In this document: positions 6,595 through 13,090 of the stretch, one piece after another | Position numbering within the stretch: position 1 is the first letter of the stretch | How the letters are laid out: each line of letters opens with the position of its first letter | Assembly (NCBI GenBank): GCA_903957405.1 | Contig: CAJBPC010000243.1 | Location: 1 to 13,090 of the forward strand | Origin: an uncultured bacterium | GTDB taxonomy: Bacteria > Bacteroidota > Bacteroidia > Chitinophagales > Chitinophagaceae | DNA length: 13,090 nucleotides | Direction of reading: 5' to 3' | Program-made: the position numbers and the translations under genes | Notes under the pieces: generated by a model | Databases searched by the model: none | What the model saw: only the letters and a program-made list of their open reading frames with translations | What the model was told of the DNA's origin: nothing

Positions 6595-6680
6595 CGTGCC
6601 GCCATTCGTGAAAGCCGAAGATTTTTATATTTATTTTTCTGATGTTCCCAATGGCCATCCGCACAAAATGGTACTCGGTG

Positions 6681-7154
6681 CTATTGGTCGATCTTTTCAT
6701 ATTCCTCATCCACCATCAGTTCCTTTCCATCTGCCGCGGCAGTAGCGAGTTCGTCGCACCGGTTGTTATAGGGATTCGTATGGTGCCCCTTCACCCAAAC
6801 AAAGCGGATCTTGTGTTTCAGCTGCAGGTGGTGGAACCTCATCCATAGGTCACGGTTCTTTTTACCCCCTTTGAAATCCGTCCGGATCCAGTTCTTCAGC
6901 CAGCCTTCAGATACGGCCTTGACGACATACTGGCTGTCGGAAAAAACCATGATGTCGAGCCCGTCCTTCTTCAGGGATTCCAGTGCCGCAATCACGGATA
7001 GCAGTTCCATCCTGTTGTTGGTCGTTCGCCTGAAGCCGGCGGAGATCTCCTTGTGTTTCCCTTTCCAGATGAGGACGGCACCATATCCTCCTCTGCCGGG
7101 ATTTCCCCTTGATGAGCCGTCTGTATAGATCGTTAATCCGTTTTCGTGGAGCAT
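6681..7154 (-). CDS. rnhA: ribonuclease HI
   Basis: Cleaves the RNA strand of RNA/DNA hybrids (R-loops, replication primers). The protein has 157 residues, matching the E. coli enzyme closely. The two-metal active site is complete: Asp12 (IYTDGSSRGNPG), Glu50 (NNRMELLSV), Asp73 (VFSDSQYV) and Asp134 (NRCDELA), with the flexible-loop histidine near 124-125 (VKGHHTNPYN). The basic segment WLKNWIRTDFKGGKKNRDLW (85-104) is the hybrid-binding basic protrusion handle of long bacterial RNase HI. The C-terminal EEYEKIDQ is acidic. It lies 112 bases after the acyl-CoA carboxylase gene on the same strand and converges with the DUF6580 gene. Confidence 0.96.
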   Translation of the reverse strand: MLHENGLTIYTDGSSRGNPGRGGYGAVLIWKGKHKEISAGFRRTTNNRMELLSVIAALESLKKDGLDIMVFSDSQYVVKAVSEGWLKNWIRTDFKGGKKNRDLWMRFHHLQLKHKIRFVWVKGHHTNPYNNRCDELATAAADGKELMVDEEYEKIDQ

Positions 7155-7158
7155 ATTC

Positions 7159-7166
7159 CGAAAATA
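7159..7166 (-). promoter_or_regulatory. possible -7 box of rnhA
   Basis: The minus strand reads TATTTTCG, one mismatch from TAnnTTTG, ending 4 bases before the rnhA ATG. If used, the mRNA would begin at or almost at the start codon. No -33 element fits, so transcription from the upstream carboxylase gene is equally possible. Confidence 0.22.
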
Positions 7167-7242
7167 TCAATTCTTTTTGTTGATCCTGACCTGTCTGAAT
7201 GGGCATCGTTCTCCGGACGCAAGGAGTTCCTGCAAGCCGCAA

Positions 7243-7254
7243 CCGGTGTACCGG
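7243..7254. repeat. short dyad just after the carboxylase stop codon
   Basis: CCGGT-GT-ACCGG, a perfect 5-base inverted repeat 12 bases downstream of the carboxylase stop on the minus strand. A TCCGGA copy flanks it at 7257-7262 and another lies at 7212-7217. No T run follows, so this is at best a weak or Rho-assisted stop. Confidence 0.22.
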
Positions 7255-7266
7255 GCTCCGGATCAT

Positions 7267-8895
7267 TTATACCTGGAAGACACCCACTTTCATGCCGGCA
7301 TCCGAAGGGTGCTGGTTGGCGGCAGAGATGCCGGCCGATACCACATTCCGGGTGTCCATCGGGTCGATGATCGCATCCACCCACAGTCTCGCCGCCGCGT
7401 AATAGGGCGATGTCTGGCTGAGGTATTTTTGAGTGATCTCGTCCAGTAATGTTTTTTCATCTTCAGCCGTCACGTCCATTCCCCTCGCTTTCATGGAGGA
7501 TACCTGTATCTGCTGGAGTGTCTTCGCGGCCTGTTCGCCGCCCATCACGGCGATACGGGCCGTCGGCCATGCGTATATGAACCGCGGATCATAGGCTTTT
7601 CCGCACATGGCATAGTTGCCCGCGCCATAGGAGTTGCCGATGATGATGGTGATCTTGGGGACGACGGAGTTCGCGACAGCATTCACCATCTTCGCCCCGT
7701 CTTTGATGATGCCCGCATGTTCACTGCGGCTGCCGACCATGAAGCCACTGACATCCTGCAGGAACAAGAGCGGTATCTTCTTCTGGTTGCAGTTCAGGAT
7801 GAACCTGGCGGCCTTGTCGGCGCTGTCGTTATAGATGACCCCGCCCATCTGCATCTCGCCTTTTTTGCTCTTCACGATCAACCGCTGGTTCGCCACTATG
7901 CCGACGGCCCAGCCATCGATGCGGGCATAGCCGCAGATGATCGTCTTGCCGTAATCTTCCTTGAATGGGGAGAATTCGGAGTCATCAACAATGCGGTCGA
8001 TGATCTCCTGCATGTCATAGGCCTTCGTGGCATCGACGGGAAAGACGCCGTACATGCCGGCAGGATCCTTCCTGGGAGGCTTCGACGCGATCCTGTCGAA
8101 TCCCGCATCCGCCGGCCTGCCAAGCCTTGACATGATCTTTCTGAGCTCGTCGAGGCAGTCCTGTTCGGTATCGAATTTATAGTCTGCCACACCGGATATC
8201 TCCGTGTGGGTGACGGCACCGCCAAGGGTCTCCTGATCAGTATCTTCACCGATGGCGGCTTTTACGAGGTAGGGACCTGCCAGAAAAATCGAACCATTTC
8301 CCCGCACCATCAGCGTCTCATCGCTCATGACAGGGAGATAAGCGCCGCCCGCGACACATGGCCCCATCACCGCAGCGAGTTGTGTGATGCCCATGGCGCT
8401 CATCTTCGCATTGTTGCGGAACACCCGACCGAAATGTTCTTTGTCCGCAAAGATCTCGTCCTGCATGGGCAGGAAAACGCCGGCGCTGTCGACAAGGTAT
8501 AGGATCGGCAGCCCGTTCTCCATCGACATCTCCTGCAAGCGAAGATGCTTCTTTGCCGTGATCGGAAACCAGGCACCGGCTTTGACGGTCTGGTCGTTCG
8601 CCACAATGATGCACTGCCTTCCGCTGACAACACCGATGCCCGCGACCGCACCCCCCGCTGGGCAACCGCCGTGTTCCGCATACATGCCATCACCGGCAAA
8701 AATGCCTATCTCGATGAACCTGCTGTCCTGGTCGATCAGATATCGTATCCGCTCCCTGGCAGTGAGTTTTTGGCGTTGGTGTTGCTTGTCGATGGCCTTT
8801 TGGCCGCCACCGGCATGGATCTTCTCCTCGCGCTGGCGCAGTTCGCTCAAGGCAAGCATGTACCGCTCTTCGTTTTTTTTGATTGTGTTGTCCAT
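7267..8895 (-). CDS. acyl-CoA carboxylase carboxyltransferase (beta) subunit, methylcrotonyl-CoA carboxylase-like
   Basis: Carboxyltransferase subunit moving CO2 from biotin to an acyl-CoA. The two crotonase-like halves are clear: VDSAGVFLP with DKEHFGRVFRNNAKMSA (N half) and LFLQDVSGFMVGS, IIIGNSYGAGNYAMCGKAYDPRF and AVMGGEQAAKTL (C half). MGPCVAGGAYLPVMSDE and the ending GVFQV resemble the methylcrotonyl-CoA type more than the propionyl type, pointing to leucine breakdown, but substrate specificity is not proven. An insert of about 14 residues (KSKKGEMQMGGVIY) interrupts the C half compared with human MCCB; I recall it in Bacteroidota homologues. The start at 8895 (MDNTIKKNEERY) is preferred over 8913 because it fits family beginnings and a -7 box just upstream. 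No biotin-carrying subunit is in the window. Confidence 0.88.
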   Translation of the reverse strand: MDNTIKKNEERYMLALSELRQREEKIHAGGGQKAIDKQHQRQKLTARERIRYLIDQDSRFIEIGIFAGDGMYAEHGGCPAGGAVAGIGVVSGRQCIIVANDQTVKAGAWFPITAKKHLRLQEMSMENGLPILYLVDSAGVFLPMQDEIFADKEHFGRVFRNNAKMSAMGITQLAAVMGPCVAGGAYLPVMSDETLMVRGNGSIFLAGPYLVKAAIGEDTDQETLGGAVTHTEISGVADYKFDTEQDCLDELRKIMSRLGRPADAGFDRIASKPPRKDPAGMYGVFPVDATKAYDMQEIIDRIVDDSEFSPFKEDYGKTIICGYARIDGWAVGIVANQRLIVKSKKGEMQMGGVIYNDSADKAARFILNCNQKKIPLLFLQDVSGFMVGSRSEHAGIIKDGAKMVNAVANSVVPKITIIIGNSYGAGNYAMCGKAYDPRFIYAWPTARIAVMGGEQAAKTLQQIQVSSMKARGMDVTAEDEKTLLDEITQKYLSQTSPYYAAARLWVDAIIDPMDTRNVVSAGISAANQHPSDAGMKVGVFQV

Positions 8896-8924
8896 GGCCT
8901 GCAATGTTTGCAAGGTGATGCAGA

Positions 8925-8932
8925 CAAAGCTG
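8925..8932 (-). promoter_or_regulatory. possible -7 box of the acyl-CoA carboxylase gene
   Basis: The minus strand reads CAGCTTTG, one mismatch from TAnnTTTG. It would start transcription near 8919, 24 bases before the ATG at 8895 but only about 6 bases before the alternative ATG at 8913, which favours the inner start. No good -33 box. Confidence 0.3.
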
Positions 8933-8972
8933 CGAATAGCGCCTGTACAACCGATCCGACCGCAAAAGAGAA

Positions 8973-9017
8973 GGCATCCATGCCGCAGTTACTTTGAAGC
9001 AACTGTGCATGGATGCC
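8973..9017. repeat. long hairpin between pyk and the carboxylase gene
   Basis: Arms 8973-8990 and 9001-9017 pair as GGCATCCATGC (11 bp), a small internal mismatch (CG against A), then CAGTT (5 bp), closed by a 10-base loop. This is the strongest inverted repeat in the window apart from the terminator at 1587-1619. It lies in the 238-base gap downstream of pyk and upstream of the carboxylase start. No T run follows on either strand, so it is not a standard intrinsic terminator. Confidence 0.6.
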
Positions 9018-9021
9018 CATA

Positions 9022-9036
9022 CATCCCATTGGGATG
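9022..9036. repeat. second hairpin beside the long one
   Basis: CATCCC-ATT-GGGATG is a perfect 6-bp stem with a 3-base loop, 5 bases from the long hairpin. Together they form a two-stem element in the pyk-carboxylase gap. The short loop and the tandem arrangement suggest RNA structure, such as an mRNA 3' end or attenuator, but no promoter or T run ties it to a role. Confidence 0.4.
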
Positions 9037-9133
9037 ATCGCTGATCCGAAAAGGGTCTACAGGCAGTGTAAATGTAAGGATTCGGTTTGAAGGATCCGGC
9101 ATCCCGGCCTGTCAAAAAAACCGCTGCCTCGAC

Positions 9134-10624
9134 TTACAGTACCTTGTTGACCTTGATCATATTCGTTGGCAAGTGCAGGTCGATCGGGATGCTGCCGGTA
9201 TTCACCACGACATCTCCCGTTTTGAGGAATCCCCGCTCTTTAAGGATCGTGATCTGGTCGTTGACGATGTTATCGATGCCTTCTTCTTCTTCATAGAAGA
9301 ACGCACGAACACCCCAGCTGAGGCTGAGCTGGTTCACCAGTGTGCGCTCCTTGGTGAAGATGTACAGGAGCGACTTGGGCCTGTAACTGCTGAGCATGAA
9401 TGCGGTGTATCCGCTCTGCGTCATGCCCACGAGTGCTTCCGCTTCCGTATCCTCGGCGAGCTTGCAGGCATTGTAACAAACGGCATCGCTCAGGAAAGTA
9501 GGGGAGTGCGGCAAGGGCTTCAGATCCTCTTCCCTGTTGTAGCGGTATTCTTTGCGCTCGACTTCCATGATGATCTTCCTCATGGTCTCCACCACGAGTA
9601 CGGGATGGTTTCCGGCAGCGGTCTCCCCGCTGAGCATCACCGCATCCGCACCTTCCAGCACGGCGTTTGCCACGTCTGTGCTCTCGCTGCGGTTCGGCTT
9701 CGTGCGCTCCATCATGCTCTCCATCATCTGCGTAGCGACGATCACCGGCTTGGCACGATGCAGGCATTTGCGGATGATCTCCTTCTGTATCAAAGGCACC
9801 TGCTCCACCGGCAGCTCCACGCCAAGGTCTCCACGGGCGATCATGATGCCGTCCGATTCAAGGATGATCTCGCGCAGATTCGTCAGCGCCTCCGGCTTCT
9901 CGATCTTGGCGATCACCTTCGTCTTGCTCTTCTTCTCTTGAAGCTTGCTTTTGATGATGACGATGTCCTTCACACTGCGCACAAACGATAGCGCCACCCA
10001 TTCCAGTTTGTGCTCGACGATGAAGTCAAGGTCTATCAGGTCCTTTTCGGTGAGTGCCGGCAAGGATATCTTCGTGTCCGGAAGGTTGATCCCTTTCTTG
10101 GAAGAGAGGATGCCACCGAGAATCACCTGAACCTTCACGTCGCCCTCGCGGGTGACTTCTTTCACCATCACTTCTATCTTGCCATCATCGATCATGATGA
10201 TGTTCCCGATCTTCACATCCTCAGAAAGATTAGGGTAGGAGACGTATATCTTCTCCAGTGTGCCGACCACCTTCTCGTTCGTGAACGTGAGGATGTCGCC
10301 TTCCTTCACCGGCAATGAATTATTCTCGATATCTCCGACGCGGAGCTTGGGTCCCTGGAGATCGCCTAGAATGGCGATGTTGTAGGGCTCGGTTAAGTTG
10401 ATCTTGCGGATATGCTCGATGATGATCGCCTTGTCTTCATGCGTGCCATGTGAAAAATTGAGGCGGAAGACATTCACCCCGGCGCGGACGAGTGCCAGCA
10501 GTTTTTCATACGTGTCGCAGGCAGGACCCACCGTTGCAACGATCTTCGTGCGATGCACCCTGTGATTGAGGCCGGCGCTGTTGTCCATCTCCTGATGGAG
10601 ATATTTCGAAACGTTCTTGCTCAT
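9134..10624 (-). CDS. pyk: pyruvate kinase
   Basis: Final glycolytic kinase: phosphoenolpyruvate plus ADP gives pyruvate plus ATP. The protein has 496 residues, slightly longer than E. coli PykF. Recognisable blocks are HRTKIVATVGPAC (24-36), NVFRLNFSHG (51-60), GDLQGPKLR (88-96), the B-domain (about 97-190), the signature VIAKIEKPEAL (237-247, catalytic Lys240 and metal-binding Glu242), MIARGDLGVELP (261-272, Asp266), ATQMMESM (298-305) and ADAVMLSGETAAG (326-338). The regulatory C domain follows from about 365. The N-terminal 20 residues before the barrel form a short extension; an inner Met at 13 is an alternative start. It lies 79 bases after pfkA on the same strand with no good -7 box between, so an operon with pfkA is likely. 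Confidence 0.96.
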   Translation of the reverse strand: MSKNVSKYLHQEMDNSAGLNHRVHRTKIVATVGPACDTYEKLLALVRAGVNVFRLNFSHGTHEDKAIIIEHIRKINLTEPYNIAILGDLQGPKLRVGDIENNSLPVKEGDILTFTNEKVVGTLEKIYVSYPNLSEDVKIGNIIMIDDGKIEVMVKEVTREGDVKVQVILGGILSSKKGINLPDTKISLPALTEKDLIDLDFIVEHKLEWVALSFVRSVKDIVIIKSKLQEKKSKTKVIAKIEKPEALTNLREIILESDGIMIARGDLGVELPVEQVPLIQKEIIRKCLHRAKPVIVATQMMESMMERTKPNRSESTDVANAVLEGADAVMLSGETAAGNHPVLVVETMRKIIMEVERKEYRYNREEDLKPLPHSPTFLSDAVCYNACKLAEDTEAEALVGMTQSGYTAFMLSSYRPKSLLYIFTKERTLVNQLSLSWGVRAFFYEEEEGIDNIVNDQITILKERGFLKTGDVVVNTGSIPIDLHLPTNMIKVNKVL

Positions 10625-10703
10625 GAATTCAGATTATGTAATGGTTTGTTGAAAGGAATGGTTGCTGCAACCGCAGGTGGTGTTTTCATATTCAAGGTGT
10701 TGA

Positions 10704-11690
10704 TCAGCTCGCCAGGATCTTGACGATCTTCATCCATTCTTCGCTGATCTTCTGCGTCGCCTTGACGGCCTTGTCAAGCGGGGTGTAATGCATCCTGTTG
10801 TTCACGATGCCCACCATGACGTTGTGCCGGCCCTCTATCAGCGCTTCTACGGCGGAATAGCCCATCCTGCTGGCCAACACTCGATCCAGGCATGTAGGCG
10901 AACCTCCGCGCTGGATATGCCCAAGGATGGCTACGCGTATGTCGACGTTGGGAAGCCTCTCCTTGATGATCCTGGACACTTCATTGCCCCCTCCGAAATC
11001 ATCGCCTTCCGCTACCACCACGAGGTTGACCAGCTTCTGGCGTTTTTCTTTCTCCTGCAACGACCGCAGCAAAGCCTCTATGTCCGTCCGACGCTCTGGT
11101 ATCAGGATATGCTCGGCACCCGTGCTGATGCCACTGTGCAACGCAATGTAACCGGCATCCCGCCCCATCACCTCGATGATGAACAGACGGTCATGCGCAT
11201 CTGCCGTGTCCCGTATCTTGTCGATCGCTTGAACCGCAGTGTTCACCGCCGTATCGAAACCAATGGTGAAATCCGAACCGGCGATGTCCTTGTCGATCGT
11301 GCCGGGTACCCCGATGCAGGGAATGTCAAACTCATTTGAAAAAACCTGCGCACCCCTGAAGGATCCGTCTCCTCCGATGATGACCAAACCGTCGATCCCA
11401 CGCTTTTTCAGATTGTCGTACGCTTTCCGACGGCCTTCATGGGTGAGGAACTCCTTCGAACGAGCAGTCTTCAATATCGTACCGCCACGCTGGATGATGT
11501 TCGCAACACTCCTCGAATTCATCGACTGGATATCGTCATCTATCATGCCAGAATACCCCCGCACAATGCCGAAGACCTCAAGTTTATGATACAATCCCGT
11601 GCGCACAACCGCCCGGATACAAGCATTCATCCCGGGTGAATCACCTCCGGATGTCAATACGCCGATCTTTGTAACCTTTTTTGAATGCAT
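10704..11690 (-). CDS. pfkA: 6-phosphofructokinase, ATP-dependent type
   Basis: Phosphorylates fructose 6-phosphate to fructose 1,6-bisphosphate, the committed step of glycolysis. The 328 residues match the PfkA group. Seen are TSGGDSPGMNACIRAVVR (13-30), RGYSGMI (44-50), IGGDGSFRGAQ (105-115), PGTIDKDIAGSD (129-140) with the catalytic base Asp133, GFDTAVNTA (144-152), EVMGRDAGYIAL (173-184) and GHIQRGGSPTCLDR in the C lobe. GGDGS, with Gly at the position where PPi-dependent enzymes carry Asp, indicates ATP as donor. The usual TIDND is TIDKD here. It is followed by pyk and is divergent from the RmlD-like gene. Confidence 0.96.
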   Translation of the reverse strand: MHSKKVTKIGVLTSGGDSPGMNACIRAVVRTGLYHKLEVFGIVRGYSGMIDDDIQSMNSRSVANIIQRGGTILKTARSKEFLTHEGRRKAYDNLKKRGIDGLVIIGGDGSFRGAQVFSNEFDIPCIGVPGTIDKDIAGSDFTIGFDTAVNTAVQAIDKIRDTADAHDRLFIIEVMGRDAGYIALHSGISTGAEHILIPERRTDIEALLRSLQEKEKRQKLVNLVVVAEGDDFGGGNEVSRIIKERLPNVDIRVAILGHIQRGGSPTCLDRVLASRMGYSAVEALIEGRHNVMVGIVNNRMHYTPLDKAVKATQKISEEWMKIVKILAS

Positions 11691-11768
11691 ACCTTATAAG
11701 TCCTCTGTATTTGATCGTAGCAGGATGCTAAATCGATTAGAATATCAGTGTGTTCACAGACTAAGTGA

Positions 11769-11776
11769 CAAATTTA
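11769..11776 (-). promoter_or_regulatory. -7 box of the pfkA(-pyk) promoter
   Basis: The minus strand reads TAAATTTG, a perfect TAnnTTTG match, giving a leader of about 70 bases before the pfkA ATG. TTTTTG lies 10 bases upstream, too near to be a standard -33 element. This is the best candidate promoter for the glycolytic pair. Confidence 0.45.
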
Positions 11777-11820
11777 CTGAATTCTGCAAAAAGGCGCCGA
11801 GGAACTTTACCGTATTTTTA

Positions 11821-11837
11821 CTTTTTCAGTGAAAAAG
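11821..11837. promoter_or_regulatory. perfect dyad at the RmlD-like promoter
   Basis: CTTTTTCA-G-TGAAAAAG, 8-base arms about a single centre base. It covers the expected -33 region of the promoter whose -7 box is at 11853-11860, where a bound dimeric regulator would block or aid polymerase. It could also be a chance product of an AT-rich spacer. Confidence 0.4.
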
Positions 11838-11852
11838 GCTTTGATTCCTTCG

Positions 11853-11860
11853 TAATTTTG
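11853..11860 (+). promoter_or_regulatory. -7 box of the RmlD-like gene promoter
   Basis: TAATTTTG, a perfect TAnnTTTG match, 25 bases before the ATG at 11886. TTTG at 11840-11843 is too close (9-base spacer) to be the -33 element; the proper -33 position falls inside the dyad at 11821-11837. Confidence 0.5.
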
Positions 11861-11885
11861 CAGTTTTATAATCTTCTTTTTACCG

Positions 11886-12791
11886 ATGCGCATACTGATC
11901 ACGGGAGCGAATGGACTGCTGGGCGGGTTTCTGGTGCCGGAGCTGGCAAATAACGGACACACAGTCCTCGCAACGGGGATCGGCCCCTGCCGATTGTCGA
12001 CTGCTGACTGGGGCGCTGAAACGAACTATGCATCCCTCGATATCACCGACGCAATGGCCGTCCACGACAACGTCACTGCCTTTGCGCCTGACTGCATCAT
12101 TCATGCGGCAGCCATCACCGCAGCGGATGATTGTGAACTCGATCCCGTCCGCTGCTGGAAGGTGAATGTCACCGCCACCGGTTTCATCATCTCCGCAGCA
12201 CAAAATGCTGCCGCGCGCCTCATCTACATTTCAACGGATTTTGTTTTTGACGGAGAGGAAGGCCCCTACGATGAAATGGCGGTGCCCGCCCCCGTCAACT
12301 ACTACGGCTCCAGCAAGCTGGCCGCAGAGAAGGCCGTCTGCTCCTCGGGGCTGCCATATGCCGTGATCAGAACGGTGCTGGTGTATGGCCATTCGGATAA
12401 TATCGCGCGGTCAAGCCTTATGTCTTGGGTGAGATCGAAACTTTCTGCAGGGGAACGCATTCGCGTGGTAACGGATCAGTCGCGTACCCCGACCTATGCA
12501 GGCGACCTGGCCGTGGGCATTCGCCTGGCAATGGAAAAATCCGTCACCGGACTCTTCCACATATCCGGCGGAGATATGCTATCCCCATACGAGATGGCGG
12601 TGATGACGGCCGAGCATCTCGGTCTGGATAAAGATCTGATGGAACAGGTGAATGCGGACACTTTCTCGCAACCTGCAAAACGCCCGCTGCGCACTGGTTT
12701 CGTCATCGATAAAGCATCTAGAGAGCTTGGATACCGCCCGATATCTTTCCGTGAAGGGCTAGTGCTGAGCCTGAACCCGAAACCAATGTGA
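11886..12791 (+). CDS. SDR family reductase, dTDP-4-dehydrorhamnose reductase (RmlD)-like
   Basis: Extended short-chain dehydrogenase/reductase of 301 residues. The Rossmann motif TGANGLLGG (6-14) binds NAD(P)H; HAAAIT (73-78), the catalytic STD (116-118) and Tyr140-x3-Lys144 (YYGSSKLAAEKA) form the active site. STDFVFDGEEGPYDE followed by the YGSSK segment is the classic RmlD pattern, and R162T163 with VYG and the C-terminal RPLRTGF segment, where sugar-nucleotide binding is expected, also match. RmlD makes dTDP-L-rhamnose from the 4-keto sugar, but no rmlA, rmlB or rmlC is nearby, and RmlD-like SDRs with other roles are frequent in Bacteroidota, so the substrate is left open. It is divergent from pfkA, has its own -7 box, and ends 8 bases before the convergent CtlX end. 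Confidence 0.85.
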   Translation: MRILITGANGLLGGFLVPELANNGHTVLATGIGPCRLSTADWGAETNYASLDITDAMAVHDNVTAFAPDCIIHAAAITAADDCELDPVRCWKVNVTATGFIISAAQNAAARLIYISTDFVFDGEEGPYDEMAVPAPVNYYGSSKLAAEKAVCSSGLPYAVIRTVLVYGHSDNIARSSLMSWVRSKLSAGERIRVVTDQSRTPTYAGDLAVGIRLAMEKSVTGLFHISGGDMLSPYEMAVMTAEHLGLDKDLMEQVNADTFSQPAKRPLRTGFVIDKASRELGYRPISFREGLVLSLNPKPM

Positions 12792-12799
12792 TTCGACCG

Positions 12800-13090
12800 T
12801 CAGCCATGCAATGGCAAAAAAATCTCTGCAAGCATGCACCGCGCACTTCCGCCTCCATACTGTTCGATCGTGTCCAAGGGCGCATGGATGATCGGATTGT
12901 ATTTTTCCAGGCGTTGGATCTGATCCTCCGTAAGGGACTGGAATGCCTGATCGGACATGACGAGCAAAGATTCTCCCCGTTCGTTGACGACCTGCAGCAT
13001 GTTCCCCGCGAATCGACCCATCTGCTCCATGCTGATCTCGATGAGCTCCTTTCCGTGGAAACTGAGCGATTGCGATAACGCGGTTTTTTC
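12800..13090 (-). CDS. ctlX: C-terminal part of a CtlX-type guanidino-group hydrolase (5' end outside window)
   Basis: The last 97 codons of a minus-strand gene that begins beyond the right edge; the frame is open to base 13090. The protein belongs to the amidinotransferase/arginine deiminase-fold hydrolases related to dimethylarginine hydrolases. It shows the family's C-terminal marks: ELIEIS, QMGRFAGNMLQ, LVMSDQAFQSL and the active-site segment GGGSARCMLAEIF, where the Cys (codon 12836-12838) is the expected nucleophile. The ending matches citrulline utilisation hydrolase CtlX better than arginine deiminase. An in-frame ATG at 13030 is internal and should not be taken as the start. Exact substrate cannot be judged from the fragment. 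It converges with the RmlD-like gene. Confidence 0.82.
   Translation of the reverse strand, partial: EKTALSQSLSFHGKELIEISMEQMGRFAGNMLQVVNERGESLLVMSDQAFQSLTEDQIQRLEKYNPIIHAPLDTIEQYGGGSARCMLAEIFLPLHG

Noticed and set aside
6161..6709. 182-codon minus-strand frame over the DUF6580 gene
   Set aside because: Antisense of a protein with clear membrane helices and a perfect promoter box; it also overlaps the end of rnhA.
9104..9136. T run after the pyk stop (complement of A 9115-9121) as an intrinsic terminator
   Set aside because: No stable GC-rich stem directly precedes the T run on the minus strand; only a weak CTG/CAG pairing is possible.
9173..9991. 272-codon plus-strand open frame opposite pyk
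   Set aside because: Antisense of a fully conserved pyruvate kinase; composition (His, Leu, Asp runs) is that of a mirror frame.
11691..11885. Search for an extra small gene or RNA between pfkA and the RmlD-like gene
   Set aside because: The 195-base AT-rich spacer is explained by two divergent -7 boxes and one dyad; the open frames in it extend from pfkA antisense and lack coding character.
12788..13078. Plus-strand frame at the right edge
   Set aside because: Lies opposite the CtlX C-terminus with its catalytic motif; better explained as a shadow.
1..13090. Defence system, biosynthetic cluster, toxin-antitoxin pair or CRISPR-like array
   Set aside because: Looked for and not found: every sizeable frame is a recognisable housekeeping or family protein, apart from the truncated left-edge gene, and no spaced repeat array is present.

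Overview
The window looks like a stretch of ordinary chromosome from a member of the Bacteroidota, most likely Chitinophagaceae or a close relative. Three things point there: family content (a DUF2911 protein with a TPR tail, a DUF6580 membrane protein, a CtlX-type hydrolase, a Bacteroidota-style acyl-CoA carboxylase beta subunit); several upstream regions carrying the Bacteroidota -7 promoter box TAnnTTTG; and the lack of clear Shine-Dalgarno sequences before most starts. The assignment is inferred from protein character and signals, not from a database search. I see no rRNA, tRNA, CRISPR array, insertion sequence, phage gene or integration scar.

Layout, left to right. The 3' end of an unrecognised plus-strand gene (1-285) converges on dcd, dCTP deaminase (minus). 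Divergent from dcd is a Sfp-type 4'-phosphopantetheinyl transferase (plus), which converges on an exported DUF2911/TPR protein (minus) across an intrinsic terminator. Next comes xerD (minus), divergent from a YkgJ-type cysteine-cluster protein (plus) with closely packed opposing promoters. That gene converges on a YraN/UPF0102 putative nuclease (minus). Then follow manA, mannose-6-phosphate isomerase (plus), and a DUF6580 six-helix membrane protein (plus), which converges on rnhA, RNase HI (minus).

The right half is mostly minus strand, transcribed right to left: pfkA, pyk, a methylcrotonyl-CoA-carboxylase-like carboxyltransferase, then rnhA. pfkA and pyk encode the two committed kinase steps of glycolysis and look like an operon. 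Divergent from pfkA is an RmlD-like NAD(P)-dependent reductase (plus). It converges on the 3' end of a CtlX-type guanidino-group hydrolase that runs off the right edge.

Functionally the genes are mostly independent housekeeping functions: nucleotide pools, cofactor attachment, chromosome dimer resolution, RNA/DNA hybrid removal, hexose-phosphate metabolism, glycolysis and acyl-CoA carboxylation. manA, pfkA and pyk all touch hexose phosphate flux and the RmlD-like gene may use nucleotide sugars, but they are not one operon. I found no convincing new multi-gene system. The best leads are regulatory: overlapping divergent promoters at xerD/ykgJ, a strong hairpin pair between pyk and the carboxylase gene, a perfect dyad at the RmlD-like promoter, and a possible switch-like pairing upstream of manA.
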